Positions 51,142 to 59,255 of a stretch of 64,000 bases of DNA are shown piece after piece (within the stretch, counting starts at the first letter, position 1; each line of letters starts with the position of its first letter). Under the pieces are notes generated by a model. It saw only the letters and a list, made by a program, of their open reading frames with translations, was not told the origin of the DNA and made no database searches. Source of the stretch: Noviherbaspirillum sp. Root189 (GTDB lineage Bacteria; Pseudomonadota; Gammaproteobacteria; Burkholderiales; Burkholderiaceae_D); contig NZ_LMHZ01000067.1 of assembly GCF_001428545.1 (NCBI RefSeq), forward strand, positions 1 through 64,000, read 5' to 3'. The position numbers and the translations under genes are program-made.

Positions 51142-53163
51142 ATGAAACGCGATGATAATCCTGGTCTGAGAAAGCAGCCTGTTCCGCCTGTCAATAAAGG
51201 GCAGAAAGATCCCACGCTCGGGGGAAAACCAAGGATGCCGCCCCGCAAGGCGTGGCTGTTATTCCTCATTATCCTTTTCGCCAATTATCTGGTGACGAAA
51301 ACGTTCTTCTCGGATGCCGACGCTCCGGTAACCGTCCCGTACACGGTCTTCAAGCAGCAAGTGGCCAACGGCAACGTGAAGTCCATTTACAGCCAGGGTG
51401 CCAGCATCGAAGGACGCTTTGGTGCGCCGGTGACCTGGCCGCCCGACAATAAGGACGACAAAGGCACCACGGATGCCAAGGAGTCGAAGGAGCGTCCGAG
51501 GTTGCTGCCGGAAGTTCCGAGCCGCACTTCCTCAACCTTTACGACGACCTTGCCGGCCTTCGTCGACGAAGGACTGGAACAATTCCTGATACAAAACAAG
51601 GTCGAAATCAGCGCGGTTCCCATCAATAGCGGCAGTGCGCTGGCGACCTTGCTCTATGGGTTCGGACCTGCACTGCTGTTGATTGGATTTTATGTATGGC
51701 TTTATCGCCGTGCCGCGCAGCAAGGTGGTGGCATAGGCGGGTCGATGTTCGGCATAGGCAAAAGCAAGGCGCGCCGCTATGACCAGGAGCAGGACAATCG
51801 CGTGACTTTTAATGATGTGGCCGGTATTGACGAAGCGGAGAACGAACTGATTGAAGTCGTGGATTTTCTGAAGGATCCCGAAAAGTACACTCGTCTTGGC
51901 GGCGCGGCCCCAAAGGGGGTATTGCTCATCGGCTCGCCAGGAACCGGCAAGACGCTGCTTGCGAGGGCGGTTGCAGGCGAGGCGGGCGTGCCATTCTTTT
52001 CGATGAGCGCGGCCGAGTTCGTGGAAATGATCGTCGGCGTTGGCGCGGCACGGGTCCGCGATCTGTTCAAGCAGGCGCGCGAACATGCCCCCGCAATCAT
52101 CTTTATCGACGAACTCGACTCAATCGGCCGTGCGCGCGGTCAGACTGTGATTGGAGGTTCAAGCGAACAGGAACAGACACTCAACCAGATTCTCACGGAA
52201 ATGGATGGATTTTCCAGTCGCGAGGGGATCATCGTGCTCGCCGCGACCAATCAGCCGGACGTCCTGGACAAGGCGCTGCTCAGGCCAGGCCGGTTTGACC
52301 GCAGGGTTGTCGTCAATCTTCCGGACCGGACCGGACGTGAGGCGATTCTGAAGGTACATACACGCAAGGTGCCACTGGCCAAGGATGTCAACTTGACGGA
52401 AATGGCCGGCGCCACGCCCGGGTTATCCGGGGCAGATCTGAAGAACCTGGTCAACGAAGCGGCGCTGCTGGCTGCGCGACGCGATCAGAGCGATGTGCGC
52501 CATAAAGATTTTCTGGATGCGCTGGAAAAAATCGTGCTCGGTCCGGAACGCCCGATCCTCCTGAGCCAGGCAGACCGCGAACGCATTGCCTACCACGAGA
52601 GCGGCCACGCGATTCTCGGCTTGCTGGTGCCCGGCGCCGATCCGGTACATCGCGTCACGATCGTTCCGCGAGGGCAGGCGCTTGGCGTGACATATCAGCG
52701 CCCGCAAACCGATCGCTACAATTATCCGGAAGCCTATCTGCGCGCCAGGATCATCGGCATGCTTGGCGGGCGCGTAGCGGAGGAGGTTATTTACGGAACC
52801 AGAACAACCGGTGCAGAGAACGATATCGAACAGGCGACCAACCTTGCCCGCAACATGGTGACCCGCTGGGGCATGAGCGACAAACTCGGTATGGTGGCGC
52901 TTGCGCCGCACCAGAATGCCTTCCTCGGCAGTTCCGCAGGCTTCGGCGGAGAAAAGCCATTCAGTGAGGAAACCGCGCGGCTCATCGATCTGGAAGTGCA
53001 GCAGATCATTCACGACAGCCATGCGGAAGCCACGCGCTTGCTACAGGCACACCGCAAAGAACTTGATGCGCTGGTGGGCGCGCTCCTCGCAAGGGAAACC
53101 CTGGATGAGCAGGAAATCCTTGACGTGACCGGACTGCCACCGGCCCCGGAGCTTTCGCAATAA
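51142..53163 (+). CDS. FtsH-type ATP-dependent zinc metalloprotease (paralogue)
   Basis: About 673 residues, inner membrane. Helix 1 ([22 protein letters not shown]), a periplasmic domain of about 110 residues with a charged insert ([18 protein letters not shown]), helix 2, then AAA+ (Walker A GSPGTGKT, Walker [26 protein letters not shown]) and the M41 protease. The zinc motif is HESGH, where housekeeping FtsH normally has HEAGH. The insert and its place away from rlmE suggest an extra FtsH, as seen in stress-linked loci. It is followed by a beta carbonic anhydrase gene. ATG 51142 was preferred over upstream TTG. Confidence 0.9.
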   Translation: MKRDDNPGLRKQPVPPVNKGQKDPTLGGKPRMPPRKAWLLFLIILFANYLVTKTFFSDADAPVTVPYTVFKQQVANGNVKSIYSQGASIEGRFGAPVTWPPDNKDDKGTTDAKESKERPRLLPEVPSRTSSTFTTTLPAFVDEGLEQFLIQNKVEISAVPINSGSALATLLYGFGPALLLIGFYVWLYRRAAQQGGGIGGSMFGIGKSKARRYDQEQDNRVTFNDVAGIDEAENELIEVVDFLKDPEKYTRLGGAAPKGVLLIGSPGTGKTLLARAVAGEAGVPFFSMSAAEFVEMIVGVGAARVRDLFKQAREHAPAIIFIDELDSIGRARGQTVIGGSSEQEQTLNQILTEMDGFSSREGIIVLAATNQPDVLDKALLRPGRFDRRVVVNLPDRTGREAILKVHTRKVPLAKDVNLTEMAGATPGLSGADLKNLVNEAALLAARRDQSDVRHKDFLDALEKIVLGPERPILLSQADRERIAYHESGHAILGLLVPGADPVHRVTIVPRGQALGVTYQRPQTDRYNYPEAYLRARIIGMLGGRVAEEVIYGTRTTGAENDIEQATNLARNMVTRWGMSDKLGMVALAPHQNAFLGSSAGFGGEKPFSEETARLIDLEVQQIIHDSHAEATRLLQAHRKELDALVGALLARETLDEQEILDVTGLPPAPELSQ

Positions 53164-53235
53164 CTCACGCCGGATGCCGACACGACGCGACCATAGAAGC
53201 GATAATGGAGGTCCTGCAATAAAAAAGGATGATGC

Positions 53236-53862
53236 ATGACTACAGCATTAGAAGCGCTGGAGCGCCTGCGCGAGGGGAACCGGCGCTTTGTTCTCGATAT
53301 GGGAAACCGACAGACTCCCACCGATAGAGATCGTCGCAGCGAACTGCTAAAGGGACAAAAGCCTTTTGCGATCATCCTCGGCTGCTCCGATTCGCGGGTC
53401 CCGGCAGAAATCGTATTTGATCAGGGACTCGGCGATTTATTTGTTATCCGGATTGCCGGTAACATCGTCGCACCATCCCAGATCGGCAGCGTTGAATTTG
53501 CCGCCGAACAATTTGGCACGCCACTCGTCGTGGTGCTCGGCCATTCTCAGTGCGGCGCCGTTGCCGCCACGCTGCAGGAAGCGATCCGGCCTGTGGGCCT
53601 TCAATCCAAGCATTTGCATTCGATCGTCGAGCGCATCCTTCCTGCAGTAGAGCCGCTGCTGGCCACCGACCTCAGGCACCACCCCGAAGAACTGGCAAAA
53701 CAAGCGGTTCGTGCAAACGTGCGCATCGCGGCCAGCCACCTGCGGCATGGATCGGAAATCCTTGAACGCCTGATACAGCAAAATAAACTGGCGGTCGTTG
53801 GCGCGGAATATTCACTTGAATCCGGTATCGTTGATTTCTTTGATGGCGTACCGCCGTCGTGA
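53236..53862 (+). CDS. Beta-class carbonic anhydrase
   Basis: 208 residues, cytoplasmic. Zinc ligands and pocket: LGCSDSRVPAEIVFDQGLGDLFVIRIAGNIV, and GHSQCGAV. It interconverts CO2 and bicarbonate for biosynthesis or pH control. Starts 73 nt after ftsH. The alpha-class enzyme at 810 works in the periplasm, so the strain has CO2 hydration on both sides of the membrane. Confidence 0.94.
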   Translation: MTTALEALERLREGNRRFVLDMGNRQTPTDRDRRSELLKGQKPFAIILGCSDSRVPAEIVFDQGLGDLFVIRIAGNIVAPSQIGSVEFAAEQFGTPLVVVLGHSQCGAVAATLQEAIRPVGLQSKHLHSIVERILPAVEPLLATDLRHHPEELAKQAVRANVRIAASHLRHGSEILERLIQQNKLAVVGAEYSLESGIVDFFDGVPPS

Positions 53863-53940
53863 GATTTTATGTTCCGCGTGCGAAGTGCAGCACCTGCACG
53901 CAAGACATGACAATTGAAACCCGCACTGCCGACCGCCGTT

Positions 53941-54438
53941 ATGGACCGCATTGGAAAAGGCTACACGCCGCAAGTGACGCCCCTGACCCATGAGCGGGCC
54001 TATATCGGTTCGCGTACTGAAGATGAGCAGATGACGCCGCCTGACAATGGGGGCTGGAACGTAGAGACGAAGGTGTTCGAAGCCGTCCGTAATTACCAGG
54101 CCTTGAACAAATTCGACTACGACGACAAACGGTTTTTGTTCATACCGTTGTGGCGCTTGTTTCTGGATGCATTCACCGCTGGCGTGGAAAACGGTTACCT
54201 TCACCAGGCTAACTGGAAATCGGCGTTTCGCTTCAGCGATGACTGGCTGGCATTGGCAACGGAACTGATTGAATCCGAAACGGTTTGGCTGAACGAGCGG
54301 CACCGGCGCGCGACTTCCATTACGATGCTTGACACCGTGTCCGATCGCGACGCATTTCAGACTTACGCGGCAATTGGATGGTTTTTGAAAGATAAGGTAG
54401 ATTGGAACCTGTCACGGCCCGGGTTGCGTCTGGTCTGA
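53941..54438 (+). CDS. Hypothetical protein
   Basis: About 165 residues, soluble, with many aromatics (NYQALNKFDYDDKRFLFIPLWRLFLDAFTAGVENGYLHQ; FRFSDDWLALATELI; YAAIGWFLKDKVDWNLSRPG). Good composition and length support a real gene. An upstream TTG at 53914 is also possible. No family recognised. It lies between carbonic anhydrase and aldolase genes. Confidence 0.65.
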   Translation: MDRIGKGYTPQVTPLTHERAYIGSRTEDEQMTPPDNGGWNVETKVFEAVRNYQALNKFDYDDKRFLFIPLWRLFLDAFTAGVENGYLHQANWKSAFRFSDDWLALATELIESETVWLNERHRRATSITMLDTVSDRDAFQTYAAIGWFLKDKVDWNLSRPGLRLV

Positions 54439-54519
54439 TGGTTTGACCGTTTTGACCGTTTTGCCCTCGATTTCGTTAAGAAACAACGTCCGGCTCGATG
54501 CCAGACCAATGGAACAGTG

Positions 54520-55257
54520 ATGACCACAAATTTTTCTGCGCAAGAAATTTTTTACTCACCGGCGGTTGCGGGGTTGCGCGCCGATCTCGCACTGGCCTTG
54601 CGGGCAGCTGCACAACATGGACTGGCCGAGGGGGTGTGCAATCATTTCAGCGTTGCGCTGCCGGGCAGCGACTCGCATTTCCTGCTGAATCCGCGCGGAC
54701 TTCTCTGGAGCGAAGTCCAGGCGGACGACATCATTCTGATTGACGACACCGGCAACAAGCTGGCCGGTCGCCACGAGGTGGAGCCTACCGCCATGTTCAT
54801 TCATGCGGCGATTCATCGTATTGCACGTAAAAACTGCGTGCTGCACACGCATATGCCGTACGCGACCGCGCTGACGCTGACAGAGCAGCGTGGTCTGGAT
54901 ACCAGGCTATCGCAAAACGCGATGCGGTTTTATGGACGGGTTGCGATCGATGCCCACTACAACGGCCTTGCACTGGATGCCTCCGAAGGCGAACGTATCG
55001 CGCATGCGATGAACGGTGGTGATATCGTATTTCTGGCTAACCATGGCGTTATTGTTTGCGGTGACCGCATCGACTACGCGTATGACGATCTCTACTACCT
55101 TGAGCGCGCCTGTGCGGCGCAGGTAATTGCGCATTCTACCGGCAGCAAGCTGATGCCCGTCGATGATGCGATATCGTCCCGCGTGGCGGAGCAAGTACAA
55201 GGTGAGCGCCTGCAATCCACTTTGTTTTTCGATGCGCTCCGGAGAACGCTCCGTTGA
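54520..55257 (+). CDS. Class II aldolase/adducin-family protein
   Basis: 245 residues. Zinc-dependent fold of fuculose-phosphate aldolase type. AEGVCNHFSVALPG is the phosphate region; VEPTAMFIHAAIH holds the catalytic acid; VLHTHMPYATAL gives two zinc His; FLANHGVIVCG gives the third. Enzymes of this type split sugar phosphates or decarboxylate; many have unknown substrates. No sugar pathway genes adjoin it, so its role is open. Confidence 0.9.
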   Translation: MTTNFSAQEIFYSPAVAGLRADLALALRAAAQHGLAEGVCNHFSVALPGSDSHFLLNPRGLLWSEVQADDIILIDDTGNKLAGRHEVEPTAMFIHAAIHRIARKNCVLHTHMPYATALTLTEQRGLDTRLSQNAMRFYGRVAIDAHYNGLALDASEGERIAHAMNGGDIVFLANHGVIVCGDRIDYAYDDLYYLERACAAQVIAHSTGSKLMPVDDAISSRVAEQVQGERLQSTLFFDALRRTLR

Positions 55258-55374
55258 ATCGCGTGACAACAATGTAATAACAACTTGATGTTGTAGCGTG
55301 TGCGTCTTGACCATCACGTCGGGTGAGGGTGTAGAGTCTGCGGAATCATCGTCCATCACTCGTCGGCAAAATCC

Positions 55375-56145
55375 ATGAAAACAGTGCAGGTCACCCGGTA
55401 TATCACGCCGCTTCGCGAAGGCGGCTCGATGCCCGCGATTGTGGAAGGCAGTGACGACGGCATGTATGTGCTGAAATTTCGGGGCGCAGGGCAGGGCACG
55501 AAAGCACTGATTGCTGAATTGATCGCCGGCGAAATTGCGCGCAAGCTTGGCTTGCCGATTCCGGACATTGTATTGATGGAGCTGGATCCGGCGCTGGCCG
55601 ATACCGAGCCGGATCCTGAAATACAGGATCTCATCCGTGCCAGCGCAGGAATCAATCTGGCGCTGGATTATTTACCGGGGTCCTTTGCATTCGACCCGGC
55701 TGCCTTTTCTGTCGATAGCACACTCGCCTCGGAGATCGTCTGGTTTGACGCACTCGTGTGCAACATGGATCGTACGCGGCGTAATACTAATCTGCTGATG
55801 TGGCATCGCAAGCTCTACCTGATCGACCATGGAGCGGCGCTGTATTTTCATCATGCGTCATCCCCGATTCCATCCCGGGCCCGGGACCGTTTTCCGCAGA
55901 TTAAAGACCATGTACTTCTTGCCAATGCGAGTGCCTTGTCGGACATCGATACGAAGCTAAGTGAACGTATCGACAGGCAATTTATTGAAAACACGGTCGC
56001 CGACATACCGGAAAGTTGGCTAAGCGAACTACCAGAGGAAGCGAAGCGATTGCGGGACGAGTACATCCGTTATTTTTGTGATCGCTTACCATTCCCCCGT
56101 CCTTTTGTCCTGGAAGCCGTAGAAGCCTATGACCGCCTTGCCTGA
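55375..56145 (+). CDS. HipA-like kinase
   Basis: 256 residues of the short HipA-type kinase group. Nucleotide-binding residues are in MYVLKFRGAGQGTKALIAELIAGEIARKLGLPIPD (Lys, Glu). The catalytic loop is VCNMDRTRRNTNLLMW and the metal-binding Asp is in LYLIDHGAALYF. It lacks the N-terminal domain of canonical HipA (about 440 residues) and no HipB-like DNA-binding antitoxin is beside it. The next gene (DUF3037) overlaps it by 17 nt, a recurring pair whose task is not known. Confidence 0.88.
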   Translation: MKTVQVTRYITPLREGGSMPAIVEGSDDGMYVLKFRGAGQGTKALIAELIAGEIARKLGLPIPDIVLMELDPALADTEPDPEIQDLIRASAGINLALDYLPGSFAFDPAAFSVDSTLASEIVWFDALVCNMDRTRRNTNLLMWHRKLYLIDHGAALYFHHASSPIPSRARDRFPQIKDHVLLANASALSDIDTKLSERIDRQFIENTVADIPESWLSELPEEAKRLRDEYIRYFCDRLPFPRPFVLEAVEAYDRLA

Positions 56146-56521
56146 ATCTTCATTGCGCTACGACTACGCGATCGTTCGGGTGGTGCCGCGCGTCGAACGC
56201 GGCGAGTTTATGAACGTCGGTGTGATCGTATTGTGCGGGCCGGCAAATTTCCTTGCATGTTCCTTCGAATACAACCGCGATCGGTTGCGGGCACTGGATC
56301 CGCAACTGGACATGGATATGCTGGACAACTCCCTGAATGCGTTCCGGTCAGCCTGCGTAAAAGGTGATAACAGCAATAGCCGATCCCTTAGGAATGTGTT
56401 CGACTTTCTCGTTGCGACAAGAAGCGCTGTTTTGCAGGTATCACCGGTTCATTCAGGATTCAGCCGGCAGATTGATACGGTGGTCGAGAGTCTTATGGCA
56501 CGGTTCGTTCGGCTACCGTAA
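56129..56521 (+). CDS. DUF3037 protein
   Basis: 130 residues, the normal length. Signature: RYDYAIVRVVPRVERGEFMNVGVIVLCG near the N-terminus and DRLRALDPQLDMDML. Its start lies inside the last codons of the HipA-like gene, so the two are translationally coupled and probably act together. Biochemical role unknown. Confidence 0.88.
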   Translation: MTALPESSLRYDYAIVRVVPRVERGEFMNVGVIVLCGPANFLACSFEYNRDRLRALDPQLDMDMLDNSLNAFRSACVKGDNSNSRSLRNVFDFLVATRSAVLQVSPVHSGFSRQIDTVVESLMARFVRLP

Positions 56522-56570
56522 GTATCCGGTCTGAACCGTATAGACGTGGATCGGTGTGTTGAACGACTTG

Positions 56571-56742
56571 TGCCAATCCCGACCATAACGCAACATGAGA
56601 TCGCGTCTTTTTCCGGGGGCGCCGAGCCGTCTGCCTGCGTTGCACTCGTCGTCAATAGCTCGCTATTGACTCCTCCTGCGCCTTGGCAGTCAAAAGAATC
56701 CATCAATCTCATTTGTCACGTTACAGCGTGGAATTAGTCTTA
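56571..56742 (+). repeat. Dispersed MITE-like repeat, degenerate long copy (copy E)
   Basis: Shares CCAATCCC, the AACATGAGATCGCGTC block, palindrome GTCAATAGC-TC-GCTATTGAC (56651-56670), CTCATTTGTCACGTTACAG and a decayed right end (GGAATTAGTCTTA). It carries an extra GC-rich insert (about 56617-56632) absent from copies B and C. Confidence 0.85.
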
Positions 56743-56800
56743 CATCTGACGTTAATTCAGTCATTCATTCTGCCGGCTTACGCTCACGATGCCGGTGTCA

Positions 56801-57757
56801 CTACAACTTTGACTGTATCTCCTGCCGCAGCTTCTGGTAACTCGAAAGACGCGGACCACCCAGCGAGACCGCGCGATTAATCGCAGTCCATGCATCGCGA
56901 TGCCGGCCTTGATCAAGCAACACTTGGGCAAGATTATTCCACCCATCCGCGTTATCGGGATGAGTCTTCACCAGGTTTCGGTAAGCACTGGTGGCACCGT
57001 TCAGGTCTTTCATTATGTAAGCCGTATTGCCTGCGCCGAGCTGAAGTATCGGCTCCGTAGGCCATTGCTTGAGCGCGGTCATATACGCTGTGCGGGCAGC
57101 TTTCGCTGAACTGCGTTCGAGGACCGCAATGGATGCCGCATACGTGGTGGCGCTTGCCGTTGCCGGCAAGCGATCCGGACGCATCGCGAGCATAGCCCAT
57201 CGGTCCGCGCGACCCCAGGTCCTCTCAAAGGTGTAGAGCGACATTTCCATCCGCTCGGTACGGCCCGAATGCAATACGATGGTATTTCGCTCACGATCGA
57301 AACCAATCACCACGGCATAGTGCCACACCGGCGCAAATTCGAATGACAGGTTTTGCAGGACGATGACAGGATTGCCGGCCCCCACTTCTTTCAGCAAAGC
57401 CGACATGTCAGGACTGATTTGATGCGCTACCAGTCCCATGCGTCTGGTGGCGGCGAGCATCTCCAGCTGCAGCGTTCCCTGCCTGCCGGGCAGGTAGACC
57501 TGATCGACAAGCTGTTCCGGGCTCACGGCTACGCCCGCGGCACCGGCCGCCATGGCAAGGGCTGCCGGTCCGCACTGATAATCGCTCTGCGGATAGAACG
57601 GCACACCCTGAATCATCGTGGTCCGCTGCAGTGTTTCCGGCCAGTGTTGCTGCAATGAGGTGACCTGTGGCGTCGCGCATCCGCCTAAAGCGAGCACAAC
57701 AGTGAGGGATGCAATGAGCGCCCCCCACCCGCGTGCAGGAAACGCTCTTTGCTTCAT
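56801..57757 (-). CDS. PA2778-family C39-like cysteine peptidase, lipoprotein
   Basis: 318 residues. Lipobox ALGGC (Cys about 27). C39-like peptidase domain (about 50-190): catalytic Cys in YQCGPAALAMAAG, His in PVWHYAVVIGFD, then an Asp/His strand TIVLHSGR. TPR-like repeats fill the C-terminal half (TEPILQLGAGNTAYIMKDLNGATSAYRNLVKTHPDNADGWNNLAQVLLDQGRHRDAWTAI). Its start overlaps the PA2779 stop by 4 nt. The two are constant neighbours and probably work together in the envelope; the substrate is unknown. Confidence 0.9.
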   Translation of the reverse strand: MKQRAFPARGWGALIASLTVVLALGGCATPQVTSLQQHWPETLQRTTMIQGVPFYPQSDYQCGPAALAMAAGAAGVAVSPEQLVDQVYLPGRQGTLQLEMLAATRRMGLVAHQISPDMSALLKEVGAGNPVIVLQNLSFEFAPVWHYAVVIGFDRERNTIVLHSGRTERMEMSLYTFERTWGRADRWAMLAMRPDRLPATASATTYAASIAVLERSSAKAARTAYMTALKQWPTEPILQLGAGNTAYIMKDLNGATSAYRNLVKTHPDNADGWNNLAQVLLDQGRHRDAWTAINRAVSLGGPRLSSYQKLRQEIQSKL

Positions 57758-58143
57758 CGAACCGAGCGTGTGAACGGGAACACTTTTGTCAGGCCGAGAA
57801 TATCGGTCACCAACAGAACGATAAACACCGTGAACAATACGCCGAGGATGTCGCCGCCCGCCGGCAGCTGATCGATGCGGCCTGCAAGCTGCTGGACTTC
57901 CTGATCCGACATTGCCTGTACGCGGTCAAGCGCATCCTGAGGATTGACGCCTTGCGCTTCGATGGACTTGCGCACGTCTTCGCGCGACAAGAATCCGATC
58001 ACGCGGTCACGTTCACCAACGGGAACCGAACTCGAACTGGCTTCTTGCGTGGAAACAATGGCGGCACTTGCCTGCATGGGCAAGGCAGTAGCGGTGAAGC
58101 AGACAACAAGCAATGATGCCGTCAGTTTTTTGAATGCGTTCAT
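57754..58143 (-). CDS. PA2779-family membrane protein
   Basis: 129 residues: signal segment (LTASLLVVCFTATALPMQASA), a helical middle (RVIGFLSREDVRKSIEAQGVNPQDALDRVQAMSDQEVQQLAGRIDQLPAGGD) and a C-terminal membrane helix (ILGVLFTVFIVLLVTDILGL) with a basic end. AAAGGAAA precedes ATG 58143. The stop overlaps the next gene's start. Companion of the PA2778-type peptidase; it may be its substrate or its membrane partner. Confidence 0.9.
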   Translation of the reverse strand: MNAFKKLTASLLVVCFTATALPMQASAAIVSTQEASSSSVPVGERDRVIGFLSREDVRKSIEAQGVNPQDALDRVQAMSDQEVQQLAGRIDQLPAGGDILGVLFTVFIVLLVTDILGLTKVFPFTRSVR

Positions 58144-58550
58144 TATTTTCCTTTTATGAGATTGAGTTACTACTTCTGTCGGTGGTTGGTTCGAACGCAT
58201 CCCACTGTCTCGTCCGTCCTGTCACGTACATAAAGCATGCTGCATACAGCGGGTCCGGTAGCGTAACGATGCCAAACAAGTATGGAGTCCTAATACTATT
58301 TATATGAAAATCTTCGATAACAAAATTGAGCCGCCTCAATTTCTCCCGCGCTTATAAGACATTGCGTAAGCCTGTCCGTACTGCAATACCAACAGTGCGG
58401 CAATTATAGGCAGAGCTGCGTTCCCTCTTCGGGCAATTGTGTAACGGATTGTTATCGTTTTGAATAGAGAGAAAAGCCTTTACCTGATCAACCCTTCGTC
58501 GGGATCATATGAAGTTTATCTCTGCTGCGGATAAGATGCAGTTTTGGCAA
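58144..58550. other. Intergenic region, no gene seen
   Basis: About 400 nt upstream of the leftward PA2779 gene and downstream of the leftward tetR-like gene. AT-rich in the right half. It must hold the promoter for the PA2779/PA2778 pair. No RNA or terminator hairpin with T-tract was recognised. Confidence 0.5.
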
Positions 58551-59171
58551 CTAGGGAGTGGGCTTTCTTACTAAAACCATGCCAAGACGCAATGCCGAAT
58601 CAATCACTTTTTCAATGGGCGGCTCATACCCTTGCGCAATCCAGCGCAGTGCAATGTGGATCGTTCCGCCGATAACTCCCGCCTGGAGCAATTCATCAGG
58701 CTTTACTCCAGGGCGCGCGACGAACTCGGTGACGCCGCGTCCAATGGTTTGCAGGGCGAGATCGAATGCTTCATCCACGGCAGGGCTGACACCGCGAATT
58801 TCAACCAGAAACACGCGCGCCGAGCGCGGCTCCCGCTGGAGCGCCGTAAAGTAAGCGCGCAGCATGGCACGGGCGCGCTCGGTCCGGTTCCGTTTTACAG
58901 TCTGCGCAGCCTGGGTAATTTCGCGATACACGGTATAAGTCACCGCGTTAAACGACGCAATCAGTAACTCTTCGCTATTGGCGAAGGATTCATAGAAATA
59001 CCGTTCCGTCAGTCCAGCCGCCTCGCATACTCCCTTGACGGTTGCCTGGCGATAGCCGCGTTCGCCATACACTTTGATGGCGGCTGTAATCAATTGGGTT
59101 CGCCGTTGGGCACGCCGCTCGTCGGGCGACATGCCGCGGTAGGGGCGAGCGGGAACGGTTTCTGATGGCAT
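58551..59171 (-). CDS. TetR-family repressor
   Basis: 206 residues. DNA-binding part TQLITAAIKVYGERGYRQATVKGVCEAAGLTERYFYESFANSEELLIASFNAV, followed by an all-helical ligand domain. Divergent from the flavin monooxygenase gene, with two matching dyads in the space between, so it most likely represses that gene and itself, and is released by a hydrophobic ligand or substrate (inference). Confidence 0.92.
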   Translation of the reverse strand: MPSETVPARPYRGMSPDERRAQRRTQLITAAIKVYGERGYRQATVKGVCEAAGLTERYFYESFANSEELLIASFNAVTYTVYREITQAAQTVKRNRTERARAMLRAYFTALQREPRSARVFLVEIRGVSPAVDEAFDLALQTIGRGVTEFVARPGVKPDELLQAGVIGGTIHIALRWIAQGYEPPIEKVIDSALRLGMVLVRKPTP

Positions 59172-59181
59172 TCCATTATTT

Positions 59182-59226
59182 TGACACGAAATCTTGTCAG
59201 ATCAATTTTGACACGATACAGTGTCA
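59182..59226. promoter_or_regulatory. Two TetR-type operator dyads
   Basis: TGACACGAAATCTTGTCA (59182-59199) and TGACACGATACAGTGTCA (59209-59226) share the half-site TGACA and an 18-bp dyad layout; the second is perfect over six base pairs per arm. Their centres are 27 bp apart. They fill the space between the divergent tetR-like and monooxygenase genes. Confidence 0.75.
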
Positions 59227-59255
59227 GAAATATTTTCATCGCCTGAACCGTGCTC

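Noticed and set aside
56449-56737. Open frames across repeat copy E
   Set aside because: Same repeat-derived peptides as at 3.5 kb.
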